In this document: piece by piece, positions 24,367 through 33,420 of the stretch
How the letters are laid out: each line of letters starts with the position of its first letter
How positions within the stretch are numbered: position 1 is the first letter of the stretch
Source: Cellulomonas uda
GTDB lineage: Bacteria; Actinomycetota; Actinomycetes; Actinomycetales; Cellulomonadaceae
Length of the DNA: 61,037 bases
Assembly: GCF_006538705.1 (NCBI RefSeq)
Contig: NZ_BJLP01000021.1
Location: 1 to 61,037 of the forward strand
Reading direction: 5' to 3'
Notes under the pieces: model-generated
Told to the model about the DNA's origin: nothing
Seen by the model: the letters and a program-made list of their open reading frames with translations, nothing else
Database searches by the model: none
Program-made: the position numbers and the translations under genes

Positions 24367-25137
24367 TCACTGACCCATCGCGTGCACGCCGCCGTCGACG
24401 TGCACGATCTCGCCGGTGGTCGCGGGGAACCAGTCGGACAGCAGCGCGGCCACGGCGCGCGCGGCGGGCTCCGGGTCGGTGACGTCCCAGCCGAGCGGCG
24501 CCCGGTCGGACCAGCGCGACTCCATCGTCTCGAAGCCGGGGATGGACTTCGCGGCGGTGGTGCGGATCGGGCCGGCGGAGACGAGGTTGACGCGCACACC
24601 AGAGGGGCCGAGGTCACGCGCGAGGTAGCGCGCGGTCGACTCGAACGCGGCCTTCGCGACACCCATCCAGTCGTAGACCGGCCACGCGAACTTGGCGTCG
24701 AACGTCAGGCCGACGACGGAGCCGCCCTCGGTGAGCAGCGGCTGCGCGGCCACCGCGAGCGACTTGAGCGAGTACGCGGAGACCTCGAGCGCGGTGGACA
24801 CGTCCGCCCACTCGCCCGCGAGGAAGTTGCCGCCCATGACGGACTGGGGGGCGAACCCGATCGAGTGCACGACGCCGTCGAGACGGTCGACGCCGGCCTC
24901 GCGCACGCGGTCCGCGAGCGCCGCCAGGTCGTCGGCGTCGGTGACGTCGAGCTGGACCACGGGCGCCTCGACGGGCAGGCGGCGGGCGATGACCTGGGTG
25001 AGCCGGAACTGCCGGCCGAAGGACGTCAGGACGACCTGCGCCCCCTCCTCCTGGGCGAGGCGCGCGACGTGGAACGCGATGGATCCGTCCGTCAGGACGC
25101 CGGTGACGAGGAGCTTCTTGCCGGTGAGCAGGCCCAT
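24367..25137 (-). CDS. fabI: Enoyl-[acyl-carrier-protein] reductase (FabI/InhA type)
   Basis: 256 aa. The NAD-binding start MGLLTGKKLLVTGVLTDGSI, the FAPQSVMGG region and the catalytic Tyr-x6-Lys in VYDWMGVAKAA identify an InhA/FabI reductase, which performs the last reduction in each cycle of type II fatty-acid synthesis. It follows fabG after 43 bases, in the same order as mabA-inhA in mycobacteria. ATG at 25137 is preceded by GGAAGAGAG. Confidence 0.94.
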   Translation of the reverse strand: MGLLTGKKLLVTGVLTDGSIAFHVARLAQEEGAQVVLTSFGRQFRLTQVIARRLPVEAPVVQLDVTDADDLAALADRVREAGVDRLDGVVHSIGFAPQSVMGGNFLAGEWADVSTALEVSAYSLKSLAVAAQPLLTEGGSVVGLTFDAKFAWPVYDWMGVAKAAFESTARYLARDLGPSGVRVNLVSAGPIRTTAAKSIPGFETMESRWSDRAPLGWDVTDPEPAARAVAALLSDWFPATTGEIVHVDGGVHAMGQ

Positions 25138-25180
25138 GGTGTGTGTCTCTCTTCCGTGGTGCGGGGGTTCGAAGGGTGGG

Positions 25181-25936
25181 TCAGTGGCCCATGCCGAGGC
25201 CGCCGTCGACGGGCAGCACGGCGCCGCTGACGTACCCCGCGGCGGGCGACGCGAGGAACTCGACGGCCGCGGCGACCTCGTCGGGTGTGGCGAAGCGGCC
25301 CGCGGGGATCGCGGCCTTGTAGGACGCCTGCGTCGCCTCGGGCAGCGCGCGCGTCATGTCGGTGTCGATGAAGCCGGGTGCGACGACGTTCGCGGTGATC
25401 CCGCGGCCGCCGAGCTCGCGCGTGATGGACCGCGCCATCCCGACGAGGGCGGCCTTGGAGGACGCGTAGTTGACCTGCCCGGGACCGCCGTACAGACCCA
25501 CGACCGACGAGATGAGCACGATGCGCCCGCGACGCAGCCGGATCATGGGCTTGCTGGCGCGACGCACGCACCGGAACGCGCCCTTGAGGTTCACGTCGAG
25601 GACCTCGTCGAACTCCTCGTCCGTCATCCGCATGAGGAGCTGGTCGCGGGTGACTCCCGCGTTCGCGACGAGCACCTCGACCGGGCCGAGCTCGGCCTCG
25701 ACCGCCGTGAACGCGGCGTCCACGGACGCGCTGTCCCGCACGTCCCCGACCACGCCGAGCACGCCCGGCGGGAGCTCGCCGGACCGGTAGATCGTCGCGA
25801 CCCGGTCCCCCGCGGCGACGAACCGCTGCGCGATCGCCCGGCCGATGCCGCGGTTGGCGCCCGTGACGAGCACGACGCGCGGCGCGGGCCGCTCGTCGCC
25901 GGACGGGACGCTGGAGTTGTCGGAAGTCTCAGGCAC
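25181..25936 (-). CDS. fabG: 3-oxoacyl-[acyl-carrier-protein] reductase
   Basis: 251 aa from a GTG at 25936. Short-chain dehydrogenase with LVTGANRGIGRAIAQ (NADP-binding glycine motif), the NAGVTRD block, the catalytic Ser in VLISSVVGLYGG and YASSKAALVG (Tyr-x3-Lys), and the FabG ending SGAVLPVDGGLGMGH. It reduces 3-oxoacyl-ACP to 3-hydroxyacyl-ACP. First gene of the fabG-fabI unit, with TACCGT 8 bases before the start. Confidence 0.93.
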   Translation of the reverse strand: MPETSDNSSVPSGDERPAPRVVLVTGANRGIGRAIAQRFVAAGDRVATIYRSGELPPGVLGVVGDVRDSASVDAAFTAVEAELGPVEVLVANAGVTRDQLLMRMTDEEFDEVLDVNLKGAFRCVRRASKPMIRLRRGRIVLISSVVGLYGGPGQVNYASSKAALVGMARSITRELGGRGITANVVAPGFIDTDMTRALPEATQASYKAAIPAGRFATPDEVAAAVEFLASPAAGYVSGAVLPVDGGLGMGH

Positions 25937-25944
25937 GAGTCACG

Positions 25945-25950
25945 ACGGTA
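25945..25950 (-). promoter_or_regulatory. -10 element (TACCGT) of fabG-fabI
   Basis: TACCGT on the minus strand, 8 bases before the GTG at 25936. Confidence 0.45.
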
Positions 25951-26067
25951 GCCGAGCAGGTGCGCTCGTCGCCGTTCCGGCGCGGCACAGGTTGTCGCGC
26001 CCCAGTTGGGGGAAGTGCACAAGAGCGGCGGACGTGGTCCGTGGGTCGGCGCCCGTGCGCAGGAACG

Positions 26068-26073
26068 TACGAT
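26068..26073 (+). promoter_or_regulatory. -10 element (TACGAT) of the DUF3099-SURF1 unit
   Basis: TACGAT ends 6 bases before the GTG at 26080, with no ribosome site. Confidence 0.5.
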
Positions 26074-26079
26074 CGAGGC

Positions 26080-26427
26080 GTGAGGTCACGTCGAGGCGAG
26101 GAGCCGGTCCAGCGGATCACCGCTGCGCCCGAACCGCTCGCCGAGGACGTCGCCCGGCGCCAGCGCCGGTACCTCGCCCAGATGGGCGTCCGCCTCGTGT
26201 GCTTCGTGCTCACGATCGTCACGTGGTCGCACGTGCCGCGGTGGGTGTCCCTGGTGCTCGTCGTCGCCGCCGTGGTGCTGCCGTACGTGGCGGTCATCTT
26301 CGCCAACGCGGGCCGCGAGCGTCGCGACGACGCCGAACCCTTCGTCGACCTGCGCGAGATCGGCCCCGGCGGCCGGCCGGGCCGGATCGGCGACACACCC
26401 GACGACCCCGCGGGAGGCCGCGCGTGA
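26080..26427 (+). CDS. DUF3099-family small membrane protein
   Basis: 115 aa from GTG at 26080. Two hydrophobic helices (MGVRLVCFVLTIVTWSHVP and VSLVLVVAAVVLPYVAVIFA) follow a short polar start with ITAAPEPLAEDVARRQRRYL, the family's usual entry; the tail is charged. This fits the actinobacterial DUF3099 family, of unknown function. Its stop overlaps the next GTG by four bases (GTGA), starting a three-gene coupled unit that ends with SURF1. Confidence 0.82.
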   Translation: MRSRRGEEPVQRITAAPEPLAEDVARRQRRYLAQMGVRLVCFVLTIVTWSHVPRWVSLVLVVAAVVLPYVAVIFANAGRERRDDAEPFVDLREIGPGGRPGRIGDTPDDPAGGRA

Positions 26428-26660
26428 CCCTGCCCGTGCCGGACCCGGTGGACGACCCGATCTGCAGCGCACGCGGCTGCCGGCGGGACGCCACGTGGGC
26501 GCTGCTGTGGAACAACCCGAAGCTGCACGTGCCCGAGCGCCGCAAGGTGTGGCTCGCGTGCGACGAGCATCGCGAGCACCTGACGCAGTTCCTCGACGTG
26601 CGCGGCTTCCTCAAGGACACCGTCCCGGTGGCGGAGCTCGCGTCGTCGGACGCGCCGTGA
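26424..26660 (+). CDS. Small protein with Cys/His metal-ligand pattern
   Basis: 78 aa, GTG at 26424 overlapping the previous stop and its own stop overlapping the SURF1 start, so it is surely translated. CSARGCRRDATWALLWNN followed by WLACDEHREHLTQFL gives a C-x4-C ... C-x2-H-x2-H pattern that suggests one bound zinc. Similar small proteins are common in actinobacteria beside SURF1, but no function is known to me. Cytoplasmic by lack of signal or membrane segment. Confidence 0.8.
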   Translation: MTLPVPDPVDDPICSARGCRRDATWALLWNNPKLHVPERRKVWLACDEHREHLTQFLDVRGFLKDTVPVAELASSDAP

Positions 26661-27556
26661 GCCCTGCCCGGCGGCGGGCCGTCGTCCTGGTGCTCGTCGG
26701 CGTGCTCGTCGCGGTGGCGTGCACGTTCCTGGGTCGCTGGCAGTGGCACCGCCACGAGTGGCGGGACGCGCAGATCGCGACGGTCGAGCGCAACTACGAC
26801 GCTCCCCCGGTCCCCCTGGCCGACGTGCTGGCAGCACCGGGCGACCGGCTCGCGGACGCCGACGAGTGGTCGCAGGTCCGCACGACGGGTCGCTACCTCA
26901 CGGACGCGACGGTCCTGCTGCGCAACCGACCGGTCGAGGGCAACCCGGCGTACCACGTGCTCGTCCCGTTCCGGGTCACGGGCACGGACGCGGTGCTCGT
27001 CGTGGACCGCGGCTGGGTGCCGACCGGTGCGGACGCGAGCGCCGGCGTCGACGTGCCCCCGCCGCCCGCGGGCGAGGTCGGGCTCGTCGTGCGCGTGCGG
27101 CACGCCGAGCAGCCGAGCGACCGCGGCGCGCCCGCGGGGTCGGTGCAGGCGCTGCACCCTGCGCAGGTCGCCGCCGCCGCGGGGCTCACGGACGCCGCGG
27201 TCTACGCGGGCGCGTACGGGCAGCTCGTCGCCGAGGACCCGGCACCCGCGACACCCCTCGGGACGTTGCCCGCACCCGACCTCGACCCCGGCTCGCACCT
27301 GTCGTACGCGTTCCAGTGGTGGGCGTTCGCGCTGGGCGGCCTGCTGGGCTTCGCCTGGCTCGCCCGCCGCGAGGTCGTCGAGGAACGCGACGGCACGGGC
27401 GCACCGTTCGAGCCGTCCGAGCCCGCGGGCGGGACGGCACCGGCCGCGCCGGCACGCCCCGCCCGGCCCCGCCGGCGCGAGGGCCGGGCCGAGGCCGAGG
27501 AGGACGCCCTCATCGACGCGCAGACGCCCGACGACGCGAGCCGCACGGCCCGCTGA
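26657..27556 (+). CDS. SURF1-family cytochrome oxidase biogenesis protein
   Basis: 299 aa from GTG at 26657. Two membrane helices bracket an extracytoplasmic domain: VVLVLVGVLVAVACTFLGRWQ (start) and SYAFQWWAFALGGLLGFAWL (about 215-235). Family motifs LGRWQWHRHEW, VLLRNRPVEGNPAYHVLVP and VDRGWVP are present. SURF1 helps assemble heme a into cytochrome c oxidase. The C-terminal 60 residues form a charged, Ala/Pro-rich tail. A ctaA gene lies at 43300, so both serve the same enzyme. Ends 6 bases from the convergent ABC-F gene. Confidence 0.9.
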   Translation: MSPARRRAVVLVLVGVLVAVACTFLGRWQWHRHEWRDAQIATVERNYDAPPVPLADVLAAPGDRLADADEWSQVRTTGRYLTDATVLLRNRPVEGNPAYHVLVPFRVTGTDAVLVVDRGWVPTGADASAGVDVPPPPAGEVGLVVRVRHAEQPSDRGAPAGSVQALHPAQVAAAAGLTDAAVYAGAYGQLVAEDPAPATPLGTLPAPDLDPGSHLSYAFQWWAFALGGLLGFAWLARREVVEERDGTGAPFEPSEPAGGTAPAAPARPARPRRREGRAEAEEDALIDAQTPDDASRTAR

Positions 27557-27562
27557 GCGCGC

Positions 27563-29158
27563 TCAGGCCAGCGTGATCAGGTCCAGGTAGTCGGCGCTCC
27601 ACAGGTCCTCGTCACCGTCCGGCAGCAGGAGCACGCGCTCCGGGTCCAGCGCGGCGACCGCGCCCTCGTCATGGCTCACGAGCACCACGGCACCCTGGTA
27701 CCCCCGCAGCGCCGCGAGGATCTCCTCGCGGCTCGCCGGGTCGAGGTTGTTCGTCGGCTCGTCGAGCAGCAGGACGTTCGCCGCCGAGACGACGAGCGCC
27801 GCGAGCGCGAGCCGCGTCTTCTCCCCGCCCGAGAGCACGCGCGCCGGCTTGTCGGCGTCGTCGCCCGAGAACAGGAACGAGCCGAGGACGGAGCGGACCT
27901 GCGTGTCGGAGAGGTCCGGCGCCGCCGAGCGCAGGTTCTCCACCACCGTGCGCTCGAGGTCGAGCGTCTCGTGCTCCTGCGCGTAGTACCCGAGCTTGAG
28001 GCCGTGCCCGGGGTGCACCTCGCCGGTGTCCGGGGTCTCGATGCCCGCGAGCAGCCGCAGCAGGGTGGTCTTGCCCGCGCCGTTGAGACCGAGCACCACG
28101 ACACGTGAGCCGCGGTCGATCGCCAGGTCGACGCCCGTGAAGACCTCCTGCGAGCCGTACGACTTCGACAGGTCCGACGCCGTGAGCGGCGTGCGCCCGC
28201 ACGGCGCCGGGTCGGGGAACCGCAGCTTGGCGACCTTGTCGCTCGCGCGGACCTCCTCGAGGCCCGACAGCATCCGCTCGGCGCGCCGCGCCATGTTCTG
28301 CGCCGCGACGGCCTTGGTTGCCTTGGCGCGCATCTTGTCCGCCTGCGCGAGCAGCGCCGCGGCCTTCTTCTCGGCGTTCGCACGCTCCCGGCGACGCCGC
28401 TTCTCGTCGGTCTCGCGCTGCAGCAGGTACGCGTCCCAGCCGAGGTTGTACTGGTCGAGCGCGGCGCGGTTCGCGTCGAGGTGGAACACCTTGTTGACGG
28501 TCGCGCGCAGCAGCTCGGCGTCGTGCGAGATGACGACGAAGCCGCCCGAGTACGCCTTGAGGTAGTCGCGCAGCCAGGCGATCGAGTCGGCGTCGAGGTG
28601 GTTCGTCGGCTCGTCGAGCAGGAGTGTCTCGACACCGGAGAACAGGATCCGCGCGAGCTCGACCCGACGGCGCTGGCCGCCGGACAGCGTCCCGAGCGTC
28701 TGGGCGAGCACACGGTCGTCGAGCCCGAGGTTCGCGGTGATGCGGTGCGCCTCCGACTCGGCGGCGTAGCCGCCCGCCGCGGTGAACCGGGCCTCCAGGC
28801 GCGAGTAGCGCGCCATCGCCTTGTCCCGCTCGTCGTCGGTGCCCTCGGCCATGACCTGCTCGGTCGCGCGCATGCTGCGCACGATCTCGTCGAGGCCGCG
28901 CGCCGACAGCACGCGGTCGAGCGCGAGCACGTCGAGGTCACCGGTCGCGGGGTCCTGCGGCAGGTAGCCGACCTCCCCGCGCGTGATCGTGCCGCTCGTC
29001 GGCTGGGCCTGGCCCGCGAGCGTCTTGGTGAGGGTCGTCTTGCCGGCGCCGTTGCGGCCGACGAGACCGATGCGGTCGCCCGCAGCGATGCGGAACGAGG
29101 TCTCGGCGAGCAGCTCGCGTGCGCCGATGCGCAGGCCGACGCCGTGGGCGGTGATCAC
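27563..29158 (-). CDS. ABC-F family ATPase
   Basis: 531 aa from the GTG at 29158 (GGAGG 10 bases upstream); an upstream in-frame ATG at about 29216 overlaps the predicted -10 and is unlikely. Two nucleotide-binding domains without membrane part: Walker A GRNGAGKTT and GLNGAGKTT, signatures LSGGQRRRVELAR and LSGGEKTRLALA, Walker B LLLDEPTNHLD and LLLDEPTNNLD, joined by an Arg/Lys/Ala-rich linker (TDEKRRRRERANAEKKAAAL). ABC-F proteins bind the ribosomal E-site; members regulate translation or protect from antibiotics. Which applies here is unknown, though the structured leader is compatible with regulated expression. Confidence 0.9.
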   Translation of the reverse strand: MITAHGVGLRIGARELLAETSFRIAAGDRIGLVGRNGAGKTTLTKTLAGQAQPTSGTITRGEVGYLPQDPATGDLDVLALDRVLSARGLDEIVRSMRATEQVMAEGTDDERDKAMARYSRLEARFTAAGGYAAESEAHRITANLGLDDRVLAQTLGTLSGGQRRRVELARILFSGVETLLLDEPTNHLDADSIAWLRDYLKAYSGGFVVISHDAELLRATVNKVFHLDANRAALDQYNLGWDAYLLQRETDEKRRRRERANAEKKAAALLAQADKMRAKATKAVAAQNMARRAERMLSGLEEVRASDKVAKLRFPDPAPCGRTPLTASDLSKSYGSQEVFTGVDLAIDRGSRVVVLGLNGAGKTTLLRLLAGIETPDTGEVHPGHGLKLGYYAQEHETLDLERTVVENLRSAAPDLSDTQVRSVLGSFLFSGDDADKPARVLSGGEKTRLALAALVVSAANVLLLDEPTNNLDPASREEILAALRGYQGAVVLVSHDEGAVAALDPERVLLLPDGDEDLWSADYLDLITLA

Positions 29159-29178
29159 GTGGTGGTTTCCTCCGGAAA

Positions 29179-29201
29179 GCCCGCGCCTGTCTTGGGCGGG
29201 C
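29179..29201 (-). promoter_or_regulatory. Leader hairpin before the ABC-F gene (possible attenuator)
   Basis: On the minus strand GCCCGC (29201-29196) and GCGGGC (29184-29179) flank an 11-base loop, followed by TTTCC and then the GGAGG ribosome site at 29173-29169. The expected leader is about 52 bases long. Confidence 0.35.
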
Positions 29202-29216
29202 GCACAAACGCCGTCC

Positions 29217-29222
29217 ATCCTA
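29217..29222 (-). promoter_or_regulatory. -10 element (TAGGAT) of the ABC-F gene
   Basis: TAGGAT on the minus strand about 58 bases before the GTG at 29158. The rest of the 29159-29393 divergent region holds no gene that I can support. Confidence 0.5.
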
Positions 29223-29393
29223 ACGAGCACTAGCGTGACGACCGTCGTCCTTTCCCCCGCCCACCGGCGGGACGGCGGCGCCGTCCGGCACGGACGGGCG
29301 CGGCGACGACGAGCACGAGCGCACGAGCGCGGACGACGACCCGACCGATCCCGCACGACGACGCACCGGAGCACCGACCCGAGGGGGCCACCC

Positions 29394-30079
29394 GTGACCG
29401 ACGCACGCCAGCACTCCGCACCGCCCGGGACCGCGATCGCGGACGCCCCGCAGTCCCCCGCGCTGCCCGACCCGGCCGCGGTGCTGGACGTCGCGCTGCC
29501 CGAGCCCGCCGAGCGGGCGCACCCCGCGACGGCCGACGTCGCGCTCGTCGCGGTGTTCGCCGCGTTCATCGCGGTGTGCGCGGTCGTCCCCGGCATCCCG
29601 ACGGGCACCGGGGTGCCCGTCACGCTCCAGACCTTCGGGGTCGTGCTGGCCGGCCTGGTGCTCGGCTGGCGCCGCGGCGCGCTCGCCGTGCTGCTCTACC
29701 TCGCCGTGGGGCTCGCGGGCGTGCCCGTGTTCTCGGGCGGCACGGGCGGCCTGGCGGTGCTCGCCGGGCCCAGCGTCGGCTACCTGCTGGGCTTCCCGCT
29801 GGCCGCCGCGCTCGCGGGCGTGCTCGCGAGCGCCGCGCGCAAGGCGACCGGCCCCGCGCGTTACCTCGTCCTCGTCGCGAGCGGCCTGACCGCCACCGCG
29901 CTCACCGTCCACCCGCTGGGTATCGCGGGCATCGTGCTGCGCACCGACCTCACGGCCGGTGAGGCCTTCGCGGCGGGCGCCGTGTTCTTCCCCGGGGACA
30001 CCGTGAAGACCCTCCTCGCGGCCGCGGTCGCGCTCGCGGTGTTCGCCGCCTACCCGGACCTGCTGCGCCGGCGCCGCTG

Positions 30080-30080
<1 letters not shown>
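29394..30080 (+). CDS. bioY: Biotin ECF transporter substrate-binding component
   Basis: 228 aa from GTG at 29394. After about 45 polar residues come six hydrophobic helices with the BioY signatures VPVTLQTFGVVLAGLVLGWRRG, YLAVGLAGVPVFSGGTGG, GPSVGYLLGFPLAA and FFPGDTVKTLLAA. BioY is the integral membrane S-component that binds biotin. It overlaps bioM (ATGA), which overlaps bioN, making the full bioYMN set. No BirA-type or riboswitch element is evident upstream. Confidence 0.95.
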
Positions 30081-30810
<730 letters not shown>

Positions 30811-30814
<4 letters not shown>

Positions 30815-31452
30815 CCCGCCCCGGCACGCCGCTGCGGCCCGTCTGGTCCGGCCCGCTCGGGATGCACCAGCCGGGCACCTCGGTGCTGCACCGGGCGCCC
30901 GCGCTCCGCAAGCTCGCGGCCCTCGCACTGGCCGGCGTCGTCGTCCTCGTCGTCCGCGGAGCCGCGTCGGCGCTCGTCGCGCTCGCCGTCGCCGTCGCCT
31001 GCCACGCCGTCGCGAGGCTCTCGTGGCACCGCACGCGCAGCGGCCTCGTGCGCGTCGGCGCCGTCGCGGTCCTCGTCGGCGGGTACCAGGCATGGTCACG
31101 CGGCTGGGCGTCGGGCGTCGAGACCGCCGCCGACCTCGTCGCGCTCGTCCTGCTCGCCACCGTCGTCACCGCGACCACGCGCGCCGACGACCTGCTCGAC
31201 GCGCTGCGCCGTGCCGCCGGGCCGCTGCGGCACGTCGGCCTCCCCCCGCAGACCGTCGCGCTCGCGGTGAGCCTCATGCTGCGCTCCGTCCCCGTCCTGC
31301 TGCACGCCGCGCACGAGTCCCGCGACGCCGCACGGGCGCGCGGGCTCGGCCGCTCGCCGCGCGCGCTCGTCGTGCCGGCCGCGGTGCGCATGGTCGGCCA
31401 CGCACGCGCGACGGGCGAGGCGCTCGCCGCGCGCGGGATCGGCGAGGGCTGA
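30811..31452 (+). CDS. bioN: ECF transporter transmembrane component, biotin module
   Basis: 213 aa, GTG at 30811. Four to five hydrophobic helices, then the EcfT coupling motifs ARARGLG and AARGIG that contact the ATPase. LHRAPALRKLAALALAGVV is the typical EcfT start. Third gene of the bioYMN set. Confidence 0.9.
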
Positions 31453-31476
31453 ATCGCGCGGTGCCCGTGCACGGAC

Positions 31477-31482
31477 TACCGT
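31477..31482 (+). promoter_or_regulatory. -10 element (TACCGT) of the YpfJ-family gene
   Basis: TACCGT ends 7 bases before the GTG at 31490. Confidence 0.5.
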
Positions 31483-31489
31483 CCCGGGT

Positions 31490-32374
31490 GTGACGTTCCA
31501 GGAGGGTGGCAGCTTCGGCGGCGGACGCGTGCAGTCGCGCCGCTCCGCCGGCGGGCGTGGCATGGCGATCGGCGGCGGCGTCGGCGGTCTCGGGTTGCTC
31601 GTGATCCTCGCGATCACGCTGCTGTCCGGGGGCAACGTGGACCCCGGCGCGCTCCTCGGTGGTGGCGGGGGCGAGCCCGGTCAGGACGGCACCGTCGGTG
31701 CCTGCACGGCCGAGCAGGCCAACACCGACCGCGCGTGCCGCCTGTCCGCGACCCTCGACTCCCTCGACACGTACTGGACGCCCACCCTGCGCAAGGCGGA
31801 CGCGACCATCCCGGAGGCCGTGGAGTTCACGTCCGCGGTGCGGACCGCGTGCGGCGACGCGTCGTCGTCGTCCGGGCCGTTCTATTGCCCCGGGGACCAG
31901 ACGATCTACCTCGACCTGGGCTTCTTCGACCTGCTGACCAGCCAGTTCGGCGCGAAGGGCGGCCCGCTCGCCGAGATGTACGTCTACGCGCACGAGTACG
32001 GCCACCACGTCCAGAACGTCACCGGCGTGTTCGACTCCTCCGACCGCCGCGGGTCGGGCGCCGGGTCGGACTCCGTGCGCGTCGAGCTCCAGGCCGACTG
32101 CTACGCGGGCATGTGGGCCGGCAACGCCGCGACCACCGAGGACCCCGACACCGGTGTCACCTACCTCAAGCCCATCACCGCCGACGAGCTCGCGCAGGCG
32201 ATCGACGCGGCCGCAGCCGTGGGCGACGACCACATCCAGCAGCAGTCGGGCGGCGGTGTGAACCCCGACTCGTGGACCCACGGCTCGAGCGAGCAGCGCC
32301 AGCGCTGGTTCACCACCGGCTACCAGCAGCGCGACCTCGCGGCGTGCGACACCTTCGCCGCCGACACGCTCTGA
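31490..32374 (+). CDS. ypfJ: YpfJ-family membrane-anchored neutral zinc metallopeptidase
   Basis: 294 aa from GTG at 31490. A Gly-rich start (GGSFGGGRVQSRRSAGGRGM) precedes one membrane helix (about 30-46), so the catalytic part lies outside the cytoplasm. HEYGHH is the HExxH zinc motif, with a third acidic ligand likely in VELQADCYAGMWAG (E-x3-D). FYCPGDQTIYLDLGFFDLL and the SWTHGSSEQRQRWFTTGY ending are typical of the family. Peptide substrates are unknown. Confidence 0.9.
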   Translation: MTFQEGGSFGGGRVQSRRSAGGRGMAIGGGVGGLGLLVILAITLLSGGNVDPGALLGGGGGEPGQDGTVGACTAEQANTDRACRLSATLDSLDTYWTPTLRKADATIPEAVEFTSAVRTACGDASSSSGPFYCPGDQTIYLDLGFFDLLTSQFGAKGGPLAEMYVYAHEYGHHVQNVTGVFDSSDRRGSGAGSDSVRVELQADCYAGMWAGNAATTEDPDTGVTYLKPITADELAQAIDAAAAVGDDHIQQQSGGGVNPDSWTHGSSEQRQRWFTTGYQQRDLAACDTFAADTL

Positions 32375-32399
32375 CGCCCGCATCGGGCAGACTCCGGGC

Positions 32400-33332
32400 A
32401 TGAGCACCGACGACAGCTCCGCCCGCGTGGGCGTCTATCTCGACTTCGACAACATCGTCATCTCCCGCTACGACCAGCTCCACGGTGACGGCTCGTGGCG
32501 CAAGGACAACGCGCGTGACGCCGGTAAGGACGTCGCCCCTCGGCTCGACGCCGCCCGGGTCGACGTGAGCGCGCTCCTCGACTACGCGTCGTCGTTCGGC
32601 ACGCTCGCCGTGACCCGCGCGTACGCCGACTGGTCGGTGCCGGCCAACGCGGCGTACCGGCGCCAGCTGGTGGACCGCGCGATCGACCTCACGCAGCTCT
32701 TCCCTGCGTCCGGTACCAAGAACGGCGCCGACATCCGGCTCGCCGTGGACGTGCTCGAGGACCTGTTCCGTCTCACCGACCTCACGCACGTCGTGATCGT
32801 GGCTGGCGACTCCGACTACATTGCGCTCGCGCAGCGGTGCAAGCGCCTCGGGCGCGTGGTCGTCGGCGTCGGCGTGCCGGGCGGGACCAGCAAGGCACTG
32901 ATCTCCGCGTGCGACGAGTTCGAGTACTACGACGAGGCCGTGCGGCAGTCGGACGAGGCAGAGGACGACGACACCGTCGTCACGGGCGCCCCGGACGACG
33001 CTGCTGCCTCGCCCGTGACGACCGCTCCGCGCACGGCGACGACCGCGACGCGCACCGAGCCCGAGACGTCGTCACAGCCGATCAGCGGTCCGGTCGCGAC
33101 GCGGCTGCTCGCACGCGCACTCGGGCTGGTCGCGAAGGACGCCGACGGCTGGAGCCAGGCGTCGGCGGTCAAGCAGCAGATGAAGCGGCTCGACCCCCGG
33201 TACAACGAGGCTGCGCTCGGCTTCGCGACGTTCACGGACTTCGTGCGCTCACGCCAGGGGCAGGTCGAGCTCCGGGAGGAGGGCCAGGCGCGGTGGCTCC
33301 GGCTGCGCGCCCCCAAGTCGAAGAAGGGCTGA
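32400..33332 (+). CDS. NYN-domain putative RNase with C-terminal OST-HTH/LOTUS domain
   Basis: 310 aa. The NYN (PIN-like) domain spans about residues 8-180: VGVYLDFDNIVISRYD (first acidic pair), NGADIRLAVDVLEDL and VIVAGDSDYIALAQRCKRLG supply the acidic metal-binding residues. A disordered Thr/Ala/Asp linker (about 185-230) leads to an OST-HTH/LOTUS domain (about 235-305) with GWSQASAVKQQMKRLDPRYN and FATFTDFVRSR. The layout resembles animal MARF1/limkain proteins that cleave or bind RNA, and it is widespread in bacteria with poorly known roles. CAGACT 6 bases before the ATG may act as a weak -10. Confidence 0.88.
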   Translation: MSTDDSSARVGVYLDFDNIVISRYDQLHGDGSWRKDNARDAGKDVAPRLDAARVDVSALLDYASSFGTLAVTRAYADWSVPANAAYRRQLVDRAIDLTQLFPASGTKNGADIRLAVDVLEDLFRLTDLTHVVIVAGDSDYIALAQRCKRLGRVVVGVGVPGGTSKALISACDEFEYYDEAVRQSDEAEDDDTVVTGAPDDAAASPVTTAPRTATTATRTEPETSSQPISGPVATRLLARALGLVAKDADGWSQASAVKQQMKRLDPRYNEAALGFATFTDFVRSRQGQVELREEGQARWLRLRAPKSKKG

Positions 33333-33347
33333 GCGCACGCCGCGCCG

Positions 33348-33398
33348 GGCTGACCTGCGTGGCGCGGCCCAGTGCGACCCCCACCACGCAGGTCAGCC
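33348..33398. terminator. Bidirectional terminator hairpin (15-bp perfect arms)
   Basis: GGCTGACCTGCGTGG (33348-33362) and CCACGCAGGTCAGCC (33384-33398) form a perfect 15-bp stem with a 21-base loop between the convergent NYN gene and the 254-aa gene. Confidence 0.75.
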
Positions 33399-33420
33399 GG
33401 ACCCACGCGATGCGTCGGTG

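Noticed and set aside
29159..29216. Upstream in-frame ATG extending the ABC-F protein by about 20 residues
   Set aside because: The ATG overlaps the predicted TAGGAT -10, so it would not be transcribed; GTG at 29158 has a good ribosome site.
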